Positions 1-8,121 of a stretch of DNA of 38,307 nucleotides are shown in pieces. Both the position numbers and the translations under genes were made by a program. Source of the DNA: Catenulispora pinisilvae (lineage in GTDB: Bacteria; Actinomycetota; Actinomycetes; Streptomycetales; Catenulisporaceae); NCBI RefSeq assembly GCF_015356865.1, contig NZ_JAAFZA010000090.1:1-38307 (forward strand), in the 5' to 3' direction. How positions within the stretch are numbered: position 1 is the first letter of the stretch; each line of letters starts with the position of its first letter. The notes beneath the pieces were generated by a model, which saw only the letters and a list, made by a program, of their open reading frames with translations, was not told the DNA's origin and ran no database searches.

Positions 1-161
1 CCGCACCCCCGCGCACCCCCAACCCGCCAGAATCCGAAGTCCGCTTCGACCCAATCAGTAGCCATTCGCCGATCCATCTAGCTCATCAGGGGTTTACAGC
101 ACAGCTGCGTCTGAGAAATGCTCCATGCGTTCTGAACGACCTCTCAGGGAGTTGAGGAAAT

Positions 162-932
162 ATGCGGGTATCCCAGGTTTCCAGCCGGTCCGGCCGCTTT
201 GCCGCAGCGGCCGCCCTGCTGCTCGGCGTCGGCGTCGTCGCCGCTTCGGGGGCCGGTGCCGCCGGTGGTGCCGCGCCGGTGCGTCCCGGGCACGCCACCG
301 TGGCGGCTGCGGATGCCGGTGCGCCGGCTGCCGCGCCGGCTGTGCACGCCGCCGCCGCTGACGCCGCCAACCCCTGCGGCTATGTGCCGTCCGTGCCCGC
401 CGATGACTTCAAGGGCATCCCGCAGTTCGATGCGAAGAAGGCGGCGCAGCCATACTCGGTGGTGTTCCACACCCCTCAGGGTGACATTACTGTCAGGGCC
501 CTGACATCGGCTGCGCCGTGTACCACCAACTCCTTCCGCTTCCTGATCGAGCACGGCTACTACAACGGCACCCACTGCCACCGGCTCACCACCCAGCGCC
601 TGTGGGTGCTTCAGTGCGGTGACCCGACCGGCACCGGCAGTGGCGGCCCCGGCTACTCCTTCAACGATGAGAACCTGGCCGGCGCCACCTACCCGGCCGG
701 CACCGTCGCGATGGCGAACGCCGGTCCGAACACCAACGGCAGCCAGTTCTTCTTCACCTGGAAGGACACCAAGCTCCAGCCGAACTACACCCCCTTCGGC
801 GTGGTCACCAGCGGTATGGACGTCCTGCAGAAGATCGCCGCCGCCGGCGAGGACGACCAGAACGCGGCCGGTGACGGCTACCCGAACGACTTCGTGCAGT
901 TCCACCACGTGCGGATCCTCACGGACCGGTAG
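162..932 (+). CDS. Secreted cyclophilin-type peptidyl-prolyl cis-trans isomerase
   Basis: 256 aa. A signal peptide is visible at about residues 12-35 (Arg-containing n-region, then an Ala/Val/Gly-rich hydrophobic core), followed by an Ala/Pro-rich linker to about residue 68 and a cyclophilin fold from about residue 85 (YSVVFHTPQGDITVRAL) to the end. Family landmarks are the YYNGTHCHRL stretch, GTVAMANAGPNTNGSQFFFTW and the FGVVTSGMDVLQKI end. In canonical cyclophilins the first stretch reads FxRxxxxFxxQ; here it is CHRLTTQRLWVLQCG, so the catalytic Arg position is retained in a modified context. Cysteines at CGY, APCTT, THCH and LQCG could form disulfides in the exported protein. The ATG follows a GAGG-type ribosome site (gagttgaggaaat). 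Expected role: prolyl isomerisation of exported proteins. It is monocistronic, with a strong hairpin after it. Confidence 0.9.
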   Translation: MRVSQVSSRSGRFAAAAALLLGVGVVAASGAGAAGGAAPVRPGHATVAAADAGAPAAAPAVHAAAADAANPCGYVPSVPADDFKGIPQFDAKKAAQPYSVVFHTPQGDITVRALTSAAPCTTNSFRFLIEHGYYNGTHCHRLTTQRLWVLQCGDPTGTGSGGPGYSFNDENLAGATYPAGTVAMANAGPNTNGSQFFFTWKDTKLQPNYTPFGVVTSGMDVLQKIAAAGEDDQNAAGDGYPNDFVQFHHVRILTDR

Positions 933-996
933 CACACCGGCAGTAGACCGGTAGTAGAACGCTAGAACACCGGTAGAACACCGGGCGTGGTCCGAA

Positions 997-1033
997 AGCG
1001 GGCCGGTCGGCGCGGGTTGCCGACCGGCCCGCT
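997..1033 (+). terminator. Intrinsic terminator-like hairpin after the cyclophilin gene
   Basis: A perfect 15-bp stem (997-1011 with 1019-1033) encloses a 7-nt loop. There is no T-tract, as is usual for actinobacterial terminators. It lies 64 nt past the cyclophilin stop, with a short stretch of imperfect CCGGTAG-like repeats between them. Confidence 0.8.
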
Positions 1034-1064
1034 CGTGCGCATAGGCCGAGTTCGGGCTGCCATC

Positions 1065-1129
1065 GCCGTGCCTCAGCGCCGTGCCTCACCGCCGTGCCTC
1101 AGCGCCGCCACTCAGCGCCGTGCCTCAAC
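1065..1129 (+). repeat. 13-nt direct tandem repeat, five units
   Basis: Five head-to-tail 13-mers begin at 1065, 1078, 1091, 1104 and 1117, with consensus gccgtgcctcagc. Unit 4 is the most diverged. The array lies in the spacer between the cyclophilin terminator and the dehydrogenase start at 1188. It has no obvious coding role. Confidence 0.8.
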
Positions 1130-1187
1130 CCCGCCACCCATCACCGTTCCTGTTGCCATCTCCCCGCCCGCCCCGCAGCATCAACTC

Positions 1188-2036
1188 ATGGATCGTGATC
1201 TGACCAACGGCGAGGCCTCGACCATCGAGCCCGCCGCCGGAGACGACACGGCGGCGGCCATCGCGACCATCGACCTGGAGCCGGCGGGCATCGAGTTCGC
1301 CGACCAGACCGTGCTGGTCACCGGCGCCGCCTCCGGCATCGGGCTGGCCACCGCCCGGCGGCTGGCGGCTGGCGGTGCGGCGGTCGCGCTGGCCGACCAT
1401 GACCTGGACGGCGCCCAGCGGGCCGCGACCGAGTTGGCCGAGACCGGTGTCCCGGCGCTGGCCGTGCGGCTCGACGTGACCGATCCGGCCTCCGTGGAGT
1501 CCGCGGTGGCCGCCGCGGTGGCCGGGCTGGGACCGTTGCGCCTGGCGGTCAACAACGCGGGTATCGCCGGCCCCAACGCCCCCACCGGTGACTACCCGAT
1601 CGAGGACTGGCGCCGGGTCATCGCCACCAACCTCGACGGCGTCTTCTACTCGATGCGGTACGAGATCCCCGCGATGCTCGCCGCGGGTGGCGGCAGCATC
1701 GTCAACATGGCCTCCATCCTCGGCACCAACGGCTTCGCCGGCGCCCCGGCCTACAGCGCCGCCAAGCACGGTGTCGTCGGCCTGACCAAGACCGCGGCGC
1801 TGGAGTACGCCGACAGTGGCATTCGGGTGAACTCCGTCGGCCCCGGCTTCATCGAGACCCCGCTGCTGTCCAATACAGACGCGGACGCCCACGAGTTCCT
1901 GGTGTCCCTGCATCCCGTGGGGCGGTTGGGACAAGCCGACGAGGTCGCCGAACTGGTCGCGTTCCTGCTCTCCGACCGCGCCTCGTTCATCACCGGCAGC
2001 TATCACCTGGTGGACGGCGGCTACGCGGCCCGGTGA
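1188..2036 (+). CDS. SDR-family NAD(P)-dependent oxidoreductase
   Basis: 282 aa, a classical short-chain dehydrogenase. A roughly 35-residue acidic/Ala-rich N-terminal extension precedes the Rossmann fold. Cofactor motif TGAASGIG lies at about residues 44-51, the NNAG motif (LAVNNAGIAG) follows, then a catalytic Ser region (GSIVNMASILG), the YSAAK motif with catalytic Tyr and Lys, and the PGFIETPL and VDGGYA C-terminal signatures. An Asp after strand beta-2 (ALADHD) favours NAD over NADP by family rules. The ATG at 1188 is chosen because the reading frame further upstream runs through the terminator hairpin and the tandem repeat. No clear ribosome site is visible, so the exact start is uncertain. 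The substrate cannot be read from the sequence. Confidence 0.9.
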   Translation: MDRDLTNGEASTIEPAAGDDTAAAIATIDLEPAGIEFADQTVLVTGAASGIGLATARRLAAGGAAVALADHDLDGAQRAATELAETGVPALAVRLDVTDPASVESAVAAAVAGLGPLRLAVNNAGIAGPNAPTGDYPIEDWRRVIATNLDGVFYSMRYEIPAMLAAGGGSIVNMASILGTNGFAGAPAYSAAKHGVVGLTKTAALEYADSGIRVNSVGPGFIETPLLSNTDADAHEFLVSLHPVGRLGQADEVAELVAFLLSDRASFITGSYHLVDGGYAAR

Positions 2037-2043
2037 GCGAAGA

Positions 2044-2068
2044 GGCCGACCGCTTGTCGCGGTCGGCC
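2044..2068. terminator. Bidirectional terminator between convergent genes
   Basis: A perfect 10-bp stem (2044-2053 with 2059-2068) and 5-nt loop lie in the 46-nt gap between the SDR stop and the stop of the convergent beta-helix gene, so it can serve both. Confidence 0.8.
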
Positions 2069-2082
2069 ACCTTCATAGCTCT

Positions 2083-4257
2083 TTACGGATAGTTCACCAA
2101 GTAGCTGACGTTGTTGCTGGGCGTCACCTGCCCGCCGGTCTCATTGACCTGATGGTTGATCGTCCCGTCCCCGCCGAGCACCGTCGTGACCATGTCGTGG
2201 AACTTGACCCCCGACGTGTTCGGCGTCTCGATCGCGTGGTCCAGCCCCACCGAGGGGTTGTCCCGGAAGTACGCGTAGATCCCCAGGCCCCACGCCTCGT
2301 GCGAGGTCACCGAAGGCTCGACCAGGTACGACGCGTACCCCTCGGCCCCGTTCGGCGGCGACCAACTCCCTTGGTCCGGCACGTCATACGGACACTCGCT
2401 CTGATAGAAGTACGTCCGCCCGCCGTTGCCGAACCACTCGGTCTGGTACTGCTCGAAGTGCTCGACCGCGAGTCCGTACATCGTGACGTTGTCGCCGTTG
2501 ACCACCAGCCCGTTGTTCGCCGGGTTGACGGTCCAGCCGACTCCGTTCGTATGGTCGGCGCGCCACAGCCACAGGTCGTCGCCGATCACGTTGTCGCTGT
2601 TCACCACCAGCGCCTGGGTGGCCTGCGCCTGCTGGTCGCCGCCGATGCGGAAGAACACGTCCTGCAACTCGGTCGGGTCCGAGGCGTGGCTGACCCCGGT
2701 CTTGCTCGCGCCGATCCGCATTAGCACCGCCGAATTGGTGGAGTTGGCGCTGATCAGCAGTCCGGCGATGTCGATCCCGTCGGCGTCGGCCGTGGTGATC
2801 GCGGCGTTGCCGTTGTCCGGCACCAGCGTGGCCATGCCCAGGCCCAGCACCACGGTGTTCGGGCTGGTGATGTTCAGCGCCGAGGCCAGGTGGTAGACGC
2901 CCGGGGTGACGATCAGGCTCTTGCCGGCCGACAGCGCGGCGTTGATCGTGTCCGAGGTGTCGCCCGGCTTGACGATGTAGAACTGGCTGACCGGGACGGA
3001 CGTGCCGGCCGGCGTGCCGTTGGTCCAGTCCGGGCCCTGCGCGTTCGTCCGGAGCGCGGGGACGAACACCTGCCAGGTGCCGCTGGAGTCGACGTAGATG
3101 AATGGCTTCTCCCGCACCGTCGGGCTCTGCGAGACCGTGGTGTCCGGCGGGTTCGGGAACGAGTTGGACGGCGCGTTGGTGTCGCCGACGAAGACCATGT
3201 TCCAGTTCGAGCCGGTCCAGCCCCCGTTCATCGCGGTGTCCTGGGTCAGGAACTGCTGCTGGGTGCCGGAGTCGATCTGCCCGCTGATCCGCGAGTCGCC
3301 GATGTAGCCGCCGCTGGACCAGTTGCCGCCGCTGCCGTGGGTGTTGTCGTACAGCAGCATGCCGCCGTTGACGTCCATCCGCCGGAACGGGTCGGCCTGG
3401 GAGACCGCCCACATCGTGCTGCCCGAGGGCGGGCTGACCTCCATGTTCTCGGCGTCGCGCCAGAAGTTCTGGGTGGCGTTGCCGTCGGCGGTGTGCCCGG
3501 CCACGTGCACCGTGCCGCCGGTGATGTTGACGGCGTCCGGAGACAGTCCGAGCCCTGCGACCTCGGTGTTGTAGCCGACCGGGATGTCGACGTTGTACGA
3601 GCCCGGCGCGAACAGCATCGCGTTGCGCTGCGTGCCGAACTCGTTGCCCACCTGCTGGTTGTAGACGTTGTTGATGTCCGCCTGGATGGTCGAGGTCGGC
3701 ATCGACGGGTCGAAGATGGTGACGTTCGGACCGAAGTCCGGGTGCGGGATGCCCCCGCCGCCACCACCGCCGGTGGGAAGCGTCCACTGCTGGTTCGAGG
3801 AGTCGGCGCAGTCCCAGATCTGGGCCTGGGTTCCGGACCCGCCGAAGCCGGTGTCGTCCAGACAACGGCCGGACTCCGGGTTCAGCAGCTCCCCGTTGGA
3901 CTGCGGGACCCAGACCTGAGCGCCGGATCCGTTGCAGTCATACAGGTCGACAGTGGTCCCGTTGGCGGTGCCGGCGCTGTTGATGTCCAAGCACTTGCCG
4001 AGGTCCTGCAATGTGTTGCTCGCGCTGTCCACGGTCCAGCTCTGCGCGTTGGAGCCGTTGCAGGTGTAGACCTGGACCGGGTTGAGATTGGTGGTCGAGG
4101 CGCCCCGGTCGTCCAGGCACAGGCCCTGATAGCCGGTGACCGCGCCGACCGGATCGGCGGCGTGCGCCTTCGGGGCGGTGGCCGCCTGGCCGATCGTCAG
4201 CAGGCCCGCCGTGAGCACGAGCGCGCCGAGACCGGCGGTGGGTATGCGGATTCTCAT
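2083..4257 (-). CDS. Secreted ricin-B lectin plus parallel beta-helix protein (probable polysaccharide-active enzyme)
   Basis: 724 aa. A signal peptide at residues 1-31 (MRIRIPTAGLGALVLTAG, cut near AHA-AD) precedes a ricin-type beta-trefoil at about residues 35-160 with three QxW-like blocks (AQSWTV, AQVWVP, NQQWTL). A Gly-rich linker leads to a pectate-lyase-like right-handed beta-helix from about residue 175 to the end (repeated turns such as FAPGSYNVDIPVG and VTPGVYHLASALNI). The start is the ATG at 4257, which overlaps the stop of the GH18 gene as ATGA; the frame further upstream is an antisense-like extension. The lectin should bind carbohydrate and the beta-helix probably cleaves or binds polysaccharide. 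The exact glycosidase or lyase family cannot be assigned by eye. It forms a two-gene secreted operon with the GH18 gene. Confidence 0.85.
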   Translation of the reverse strand: MRIRIPTAGLGALVLTAGLLTIGQAATAPKAHAADPVGAVTGYQGLCLDDRGASTTNLNPVQVYTCNGSNAQSWTVDSASNTLQDLGKCLDINSAGTANGTTVDLYDCNGSGAQVWVPQSNGELLNPESGRCLDDTGFGGSGTQAQIWDCADSSNQQWTLPTGGGGGGGIPHPDFGPNVTIFDPSMPTSTIQADINNVYNQQVGNEFGTQRNAMLFAPGSYNVDIPVGYNTEVAGLGLSPDAVNITGGTVHVAGHTADGNATQNFWRDAENMEVSPPSGSTMWAVSQADPFRRMDVNGGMLLYDNTHGSGGNWSSGGYIGDSRISGQIDSGTQQQFLTQDTAMNGGWTGSNWNMVFVGDTNAPSNSFPNPPDTTVSQSPTVREKPFIYVDSSGTWQVFVPALRTNAQGPDWTNGTPAGTSVPVSQFYIVKPGDTSDTINAALSAGKSLIVTPGVYHLASALNITSPNTVVLGLGMATLVPDNGNAAITTADADGIDIAGLLISANSTNSAVLMRIGASKTGVSHASDPTELQDVFFRIGGDQQAQATQALVVNSDNVIGDDLWLWRADHTNGVGWTVNPANNGLVVNGDNVTMYGLAVEHFEQYQTEWFGNGGRTYFYQSECPYDVPDQGSWSPPNGAEGYASYLVEPSVTSHEAWGLGIYAYFRDNPSVGLDHAIETPNTSGVKFHDMVTTVLGGDGTINHQVNETGGQVTPSNNVSYLVNYP
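3779..4139 (-). repeat. Ricin-B domain repeat, copy A
   Basis: A 361-bp segment encoding the lectin domain of the beta-helix protein. It aligns without gaps to 4261-4621 (offset 482 nt). The encoded domains differ at only about a dozen of roughly 125 residues. Confidence 0.85.
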
Positions 4258-5666
4258 GGCAGCGTCCACTTCTGGTTCGAGGAGCCGGCGCAGTCCCAGA
4301 TCTGGGCCTGGGTTCCGGATCCGCCGAAGCCGGTGTCGTCCAGGCAGCGCCCGGACGCCGGGTTCCGCAGCTCCCCGTTGGACTGCGGGACCCAGACCTG
4401 AGCGCCGGTTCCGTTGCAGTCGTAGAGGTCGACGGTGCTGCCGTTCGCGGTGCCGGCGCTGTTGATGTCCAGGCACTTGCCGAGGTCCTGGAGGGTGTTG
4501 TTGGAGGAGTTGACGGTCCAGCTCTGCGCGTTGCTCCCGTTGCAGGTGTAGACCTGGACCGGGTTGAGGTTGGCCGTCGAGGCGCCGCGGTCGTCCAGGC
4601 ACAGGCCCTGATAGCCGGTGATCGGACCGGAGCCGTTCGGCGGGGGCGGATTGCCGCCGCTGGTCCCGGTGATGGCGTTGAAGATCCGGGAGTAGGCGTA
4701 GCCGGCGCCCTTGTCGTAGGCGTCGACCTCCCAGAAGGAGAGCTCTGCGACGCCGTTGGTGCTGGCGAAGTTCTCCAGGGTCTGGGCGTCACCCTGGGAG
4801 AACACGGAGCCGTCGTCGTTGGTGCCGGCGATCGGGGTCAGGCCCTCCTTGGCGTACGCCGCCGCGGTGGATATGCCGTACAGGTTCGCCAGCTGACTCG
4901 CGCCCCCCTGCGCGGAGGACAGCGCGTCGTTGATGACCGGCTGGCCGTCGCCGTAGTCCATCGTCATCAGGTTGACGACGCTGACGTTCACGCCCTGGTT
5001 CTTCGCGTCCTGCAACAGGCTCAGGCCCTCCGGCGGCAGACCGCCGGGGTCGACCGAGAGCGTGAAGTCGATCTGCACCCCCGGCTCCTGCTGCTGGAGC
5101 GCGGCCAGCGCCTGGTCGCGGCGGGTGGTCGAGGCGGTGTCGTTGATCACGTCGCCCTCGATGTCGAAGTCGAGCCGGGTGAGGCCGTAGGTGTCGACGA
5201 CGTTTTTGTACGCCGCGGTCAGCGACGACACGTCGGTGCACGACTGCGCCAGCTCGGTGCTTCCCGCCCCGCCGAAGGAGGGGATGACGTCCCCGCCGGC
5301 GGCTTTCAGGGAATTGATTTCCGAGGTGAAGGCGCCGACCCCGTCGCCGCCGTCCTCCCACTGCAAGGTGCAGCCGGACTGCGAGGTCAAGAAGGCCAAG
5401 CTGTACCGCGACACGCCGGAGGAGCTCATGTCGGCGGCCATGTCGCCGGCGTCGCTGTCGTTGATCTGGAGATAGGGCGCGGCGAAGTGGGCGGGGATGG
5501 CGGCTGCGGCGTGGTGGGTGGCCGCGGCGTGGTGGGTGGCGGAGGCGTGCGTGGTGGCCGCGTTCGCCGGAGTGCTGAGCGCCGCCGCCGTCGCGACGGT
5601 GCCCAGGACGCAGGCTCCCGCGAGGGCGGCTCGCAGGGGTCTGAGCCGTTTGGGAGGTGGGATCAC
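4254..5666 (-). CDS. Secreted GH18-type chitinase-like protein with C-terminal ricin-B (CBM13-like) domain
   Basis: 470 aa. The start is GTG at 5666 with an AAAGGAG ribosome site 7 nt upstream; longer in-frame starts have no such site. A signal peptide covers residues 1-35 (RLRPLRAALAGACVLGTV, then TPANA), followed by a His/Ala-rich linker (ATHHAAATHHAAAA). The TIM-barrel GH18 domain spans about residues 58-340. LTRLDFDIEG matches the catalytic DxxDxDxE strand with Glu as acid/base, and LMTMDYGDG matches the substrate-assisting Met-Asp-Tyr strand. A ricin-B trefoil at about residues 350-470 ends WTLP at the stop. Expected to act outside the cell on chitin-like substrates, though bacterial GH18 proteins of this Catenulispora/Streptomyces type may have other specificities. 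The stop overlaps the start of the beta-helix gene. Confidence 0.88.
   Translation of the reverse strand: MIPPPKRLRPLRAALAGACVLGTVATAAALSTPANAATTHASATHHAAATHHAAAAIPAHFAAPYLQINDSDAGDMAADMSSSGVSRYSLAFLTSQSGCTLQWEDGGDGVGAFTSEINSLKAAGGDVIPSFGGAGSTELAQSCTDVSSLTAAYKNVVDTYGLTRLDFDIEGDVINDTASTTRRDQALAALQQQEPGVQIDFTLSVDPGGLPPEGLSLLQDAKNQGVNVSVVNLMTMDYGDGQPVINDALSSAQGGASQLANLYGISTAAAYAKEGLTPIAGTNDDGSVFSQGDAQTLENFASTNGVAELSFWEVDAYDKGAGYAYSRIFNAITGTSGGNPPPPNGSGPITGYQGLCLDDRGASTANLNPVQVYTCNGSNAQSWTVNSSNNTLQDLGKCLDINSAGTANGSTVDLYDCNGTGAQVWVPQSNGELRNPASGRCLDDTGFGGSGTQAQIWDCAGSSNQKWTLP
4261..4621 (-). repeat. Ricin-B domain repeat, copy B
   Basis: Lectin domain of the GH18 protein, the gap-free partner of the repeat at 3779-4139. 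The high nucleotide similarity indicates recent duplication or gene conversion between the two operon partners. Confidence 0.85.
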
Positions 5667-5720
5667 TGTGCTGCTCCTTTTGTGGGGGTGGAGATGGCAT
5701 GCAGCTGAACCGACCCGAGT

Positions 5721-5744
5721 TGTTACAGAAACAGCCCCGTAACA
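5721..5744. promoter_or_regulatory. Inverted repeat upstream of the CAZyme operon (candidate operator)
   Basis: TGTTAC, 12-nt spacer, GTAACA. It lies 55 nt upstream of the GH18 start, in the divergent region shared with the LacI-type regulator. A TTGACG hexamer on the minus strand lies further upstream, near 5782-5788. The operator role is inferred from position only, and the wide spacer is unlike the compact sites usual for LacI proteins. Confidence 0.35.
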
Positions 5745-5836
5745 CTGGTGGTCGATGGGGAGTGAAGCACCGCGCCTGACTTTCGTCAAGACTCGAATAA
5801 AGAGGGATTACGTGGGCTTTGCCGAGACCGGAGGGC

Positions 5837-5842
5837 TATCCT
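5837..5842 (+). promoter_or_regulatory. -10 element TATCCT of a probably leaderless promoter
   Basis: TATCCT ends 6 nt before the LacI-family ATG at 5849, and no ribosome site is present. This spacing is typical of actinobacterial leaderless transcripts that start at or next to the A of ATG. Confidence 0.5.
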
Positions 5843-5848
5843 GCCCCG

Positions 5849-6898
5849 ATGGAACAAGATGATGTTTCGGCGCGGGGCGCGGCGGGCCGCGGACGGATCA
5901 CCGTCCGCGCGATCGCTGCGGAGACAGGCTTGTCGATAGCGACCGTGTCCAGGGTCATCAACGCCCAAGGCCAGGTGTCCGAGGACGCGCGCCGCCGGGT
6001 GCAGGAGGCGATCGACGGCCTGGGCGGCCGGGCGCCGGCGACCCGCCCCCGGCAGCCGAAGATCGAGTTGCCGGTTCTGGTGCGCTGTCCCTACAAACTC
6101 AGCGACTACTTCGGGGCCCTGGTCACAGCGGTCGCCGAGGCTCTGGTCGCCACCGGCCGCCGAGTTCTGCTCGATGTCGGCGATTCTCGGGTGGACGCAC
6201 CGGTGCTCCGCGAACTCCCGGCGGCCCGCGAGACGTCGGGGGCGATCCTGATCCTCCCGCCGGAGCCGGCCGAGGACCTCCGCTTCCTCCAGACCCGTCG
6301 CTACCCCTTAGTCGTCGTGGACCCCCGCACCCCGGTGCCCCGCGGCGTGGTCTCGATAGCCTCGGCCCACACCGCCGGCGCCCGCGCCGTCACCCGGCAC
6401 CTCCTGGATCTCGGCCACCGCCGGATCGGGGTTATCTCTGGGTTCGAAGACTGGCTCTCCGGCTCGGACCGGCTGGCCGGCCACCTCGCCGCGCTCTCCG
6501 AAGCCGGCCTGCTCGGCGAACCGCGGTTGCTCCGCTACGGCGAACCCGCGATCCACACCGGCGTCCGGGCCGGCGGTGAACTTCTGGACCTCTCCGAGAG
6601 ACCCACCGCGATCGCCTGCTTCAACGACAAAGTCGCGGTCGGCGTCTACCAGGCCGCCGCCGAACGCGGCCTGGGCATCCCCGCCGACCTCTCGGTGACC
6701 GGCTTCGACGACAGCGAGATCAGCCAGGCCACCGCCCCCATGCTCACCACCGTCAGACAACCTCTTGACGAGCTCGGACGGATCGCGGTGACGATGCTGA
6801 CCCGGCTGCTGGAGCGACAAGCCCTTGACGCTCTGCACCTCGAACTGGCCACCGAACTCGTTGTGCGGGGGAGCACCGGGCCGGTCCCTCCCCGGTAG
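5849..6898 (+). CDS. LacI/GalR-family transcriptional regulator
   Basis: 349 aa. An N-terminal helix-turn-helix (ITVRAIAAETGLSIATVSRVIN, about residues 18-39) is followed by the hinge region (VSEDARRRVQEAIDGLGG) and a periplasmic-binding-like effector domain with LDLGHRRIGVISG, AIACFNDKVAVGVYQAAAERG and LSVTGFDDSEISQATAPMLTTVRQP, all strongly diagnostic. The ATG at 5849 is preferred over the upstream in-frame ATG at 5819 because the helix-turn-helix then lies near the N-terminus and a TATCCT -10 box abuts it. It is divergent from the GH18/beta-helix operon and is the obvious candidate sugar-responsive repressor of it; that regulatory link is inferred. Confidence 0.93.
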   Translation: MEQDDVSARGAAGRGRITVRAIAAETGLSIATVSRVINAQGQVSEDARRRVQEAIDGLGGRAPATRPRQPKIELPVLVRCPYKLSDYFGALVTAVAEALVATGRRVLLDVGDSRVDAPVLRELPAARETSGAILILPPEPAEDLRFLQTRRYPLVVVDPRTPVPRGVVSIASAHTAGARAVTRHLLDLGHRRIGVISGFEDWLSGSDRLAGHLAALSEAGLLGEPRLLRYGEPAIHTGVRAGGELLDLSERPTAIACFNDKVAVGVYQAAAERGLGIPADLSVTGFDDSEISQATAPMLTTVRQPLDELGRIAVTMLTRLLERQALDALHLELATELVVRGSTGPVPPR

Positions 6899-7078
6899 TG
6901 CGGAGCGCGAAACAGGACTCTGCGTCAACGGCTCAAAGGAGGGCGCCCTGTGGTGGTTGTGGCCGGTGCCGTTCGGCGTAACCATGACTAAGACGGCCCA
7001 TCGGTGCGGTGCGCCCCGGTGTCGCGTCAGCTTTCGATCCTCTGGCAGGATTACCGCATTCCAGAAGTCGGTTACCGT

Positions 7079-7132
7079 ATGAAGTCGAGCGGATCCGCTC
7101 CGACGACCGCCGCGCTGAGAGGCGTCCGATGA
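7079..7132 (+). CDS. Possible 17-residue leader ORF overlapping the hydrolase start
   Basis: ATG at 7079 opens a 17-codon frame (MKSSGSAPTTAALRGVR) whose TGA overlaps the hydrolase ATG as ATGA. No ribosome site is evident. A near-direct repeat TTACCGcAT/TTACCGtAT lies upstream. It could couple translation of the hydrolase or be chance. The rest of the 6899-7078 gap shows nothing recognisable. Confidence 0.25.
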   Translation: MKSSGSAPTTAALRGVR

Positions 7133-8121
7133 CCCAGCTCACAGAGTCCGTCGCCGGCAACCGGTCCGGGGTGGCCACCAGGGCCGACGGCGGACGGGTG
7201 GCGTTCGCCGAATCAGGGCCCTGGAACGGTTATCCCATCTTCTTCCTGCACGGCACCCCGGGCAGCCGGATCGGCGTGCTGCCGCGGCCCTTCGAGCTGT
7301 CCCGCCGCCGGGTGCGGCTGATCGCCATCGACCGCCCCGGATACGGCGTGTCCGACCGCCGCGCCGGCCGCGACGTGGCCTCGGTCGCCCAGGACGTGCT
7401 CGCGGTCGCCGATGAGTTGGGCCTTGCGACCTTCTCGGTGTCCGGCCGGTCCGGGGGCGGGCCGCACGCGCTGGCGTGCGGCGCGCTGTTGCCCGACCGG
7501 GTGCGCTCGGTCGTCGCGTTGGTGAGCATCGCGCCGTACGACGCCCCGGGCCTGGACTGGTACGCCGGCATGATCGACTCCAACGTGGCGGCCTACCGAC
7601 TGACCCGCGCCGCGCTGGACAACCCGGCCCTGATGCCGGCCATGAAGCTCAGCCTGGCCGTCGACACCGGCGCGCTGGCCACCGACTTCATCGCCGAGCG
7701 GCTGTTCGACGAACTGCCGGTCGCCGACCGCCGGATCGTCTCCGACACCCGCATCAGGGGCCTGCTGCTGGCCGGCTTCCGCAACGCGGTGACCAACCCC
7801 GACAACCTCATCGCCCTGGACCCGGCCGAACTCGCCCTGGATCCGGCCGAGCCCGTGCCGACCTACCTGGCCGGCCAGTTCGACGACCACGTCGCCTTCT
7901 GCTCCCCGTGGGGCTTCGACCCCGCGGACATCCGCTGCCCGACCCTGGTCTGGCACGGCGGCACCGATGTGCACTCACCACCCAGCCACTCCCGCTGGCT
8001 CGCCTCCCGGATCCCGCACGCGGTGCTGGACGTGGATCCGGGAGAGGCGCACTTCGGTGCGGTCCGGTACTTCCCGCATCTGTTGGGCTGGATGGTCAAG
8101 GCCGGGGCTCAGGTGCGGTAG
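7129..8121 (+). CDS. Alpha/beta hydrolase
   Basis: 330 aa. Oxyanion-hole motif FFLHGTPGS at about residues 36-44, IDRPGYGVSD, nucleophile elbow VSGRSGGGP (GxSxG type, Ser about residue 107), a helical lid region, then WHGGTDVHSPP supplying the acid and GEAHFG supplying the catalytic His near the C-terminus. The start at 7129 has a GAGAGG site 7-8 nt upstream. The family spans esterases, epoxide hydrolases and haloperoxidase-like enzymes; the substrate is unknown. Its 3' end overlaps the convergent fxsT gene by 13 bp, leaving no room for a terminator between them. Confidence 0.9.
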   Translation: MTQLTESVAGNRSGVATRADGGRVAFAESGPWNGYPIFFLHGTPGSRIGVLPRPFELSRRRVRLIAIDRPGYGVSDRRAGRDVASVAQDVLAVADELGLATFSVSGRSGGGPHALACGALLPDRVRSVVALVSIAPYDAPGLDWYAGMIDSNVAAYRLTRAALDNPALMPAMKLSLAVDTGALATDFIAERLFDELPVADRRIVSDTRIRGLLLAGFRNAVTNPDNLIALDPAELALDPAEPVPTYLAGQFDDHVAFCSPWGFDPADIRCPTLVWHGGTDVHSPPSHSRWLASRIPHAVLDVDPGEAHFGAVRYFPHLLGWMVKAGAQVR

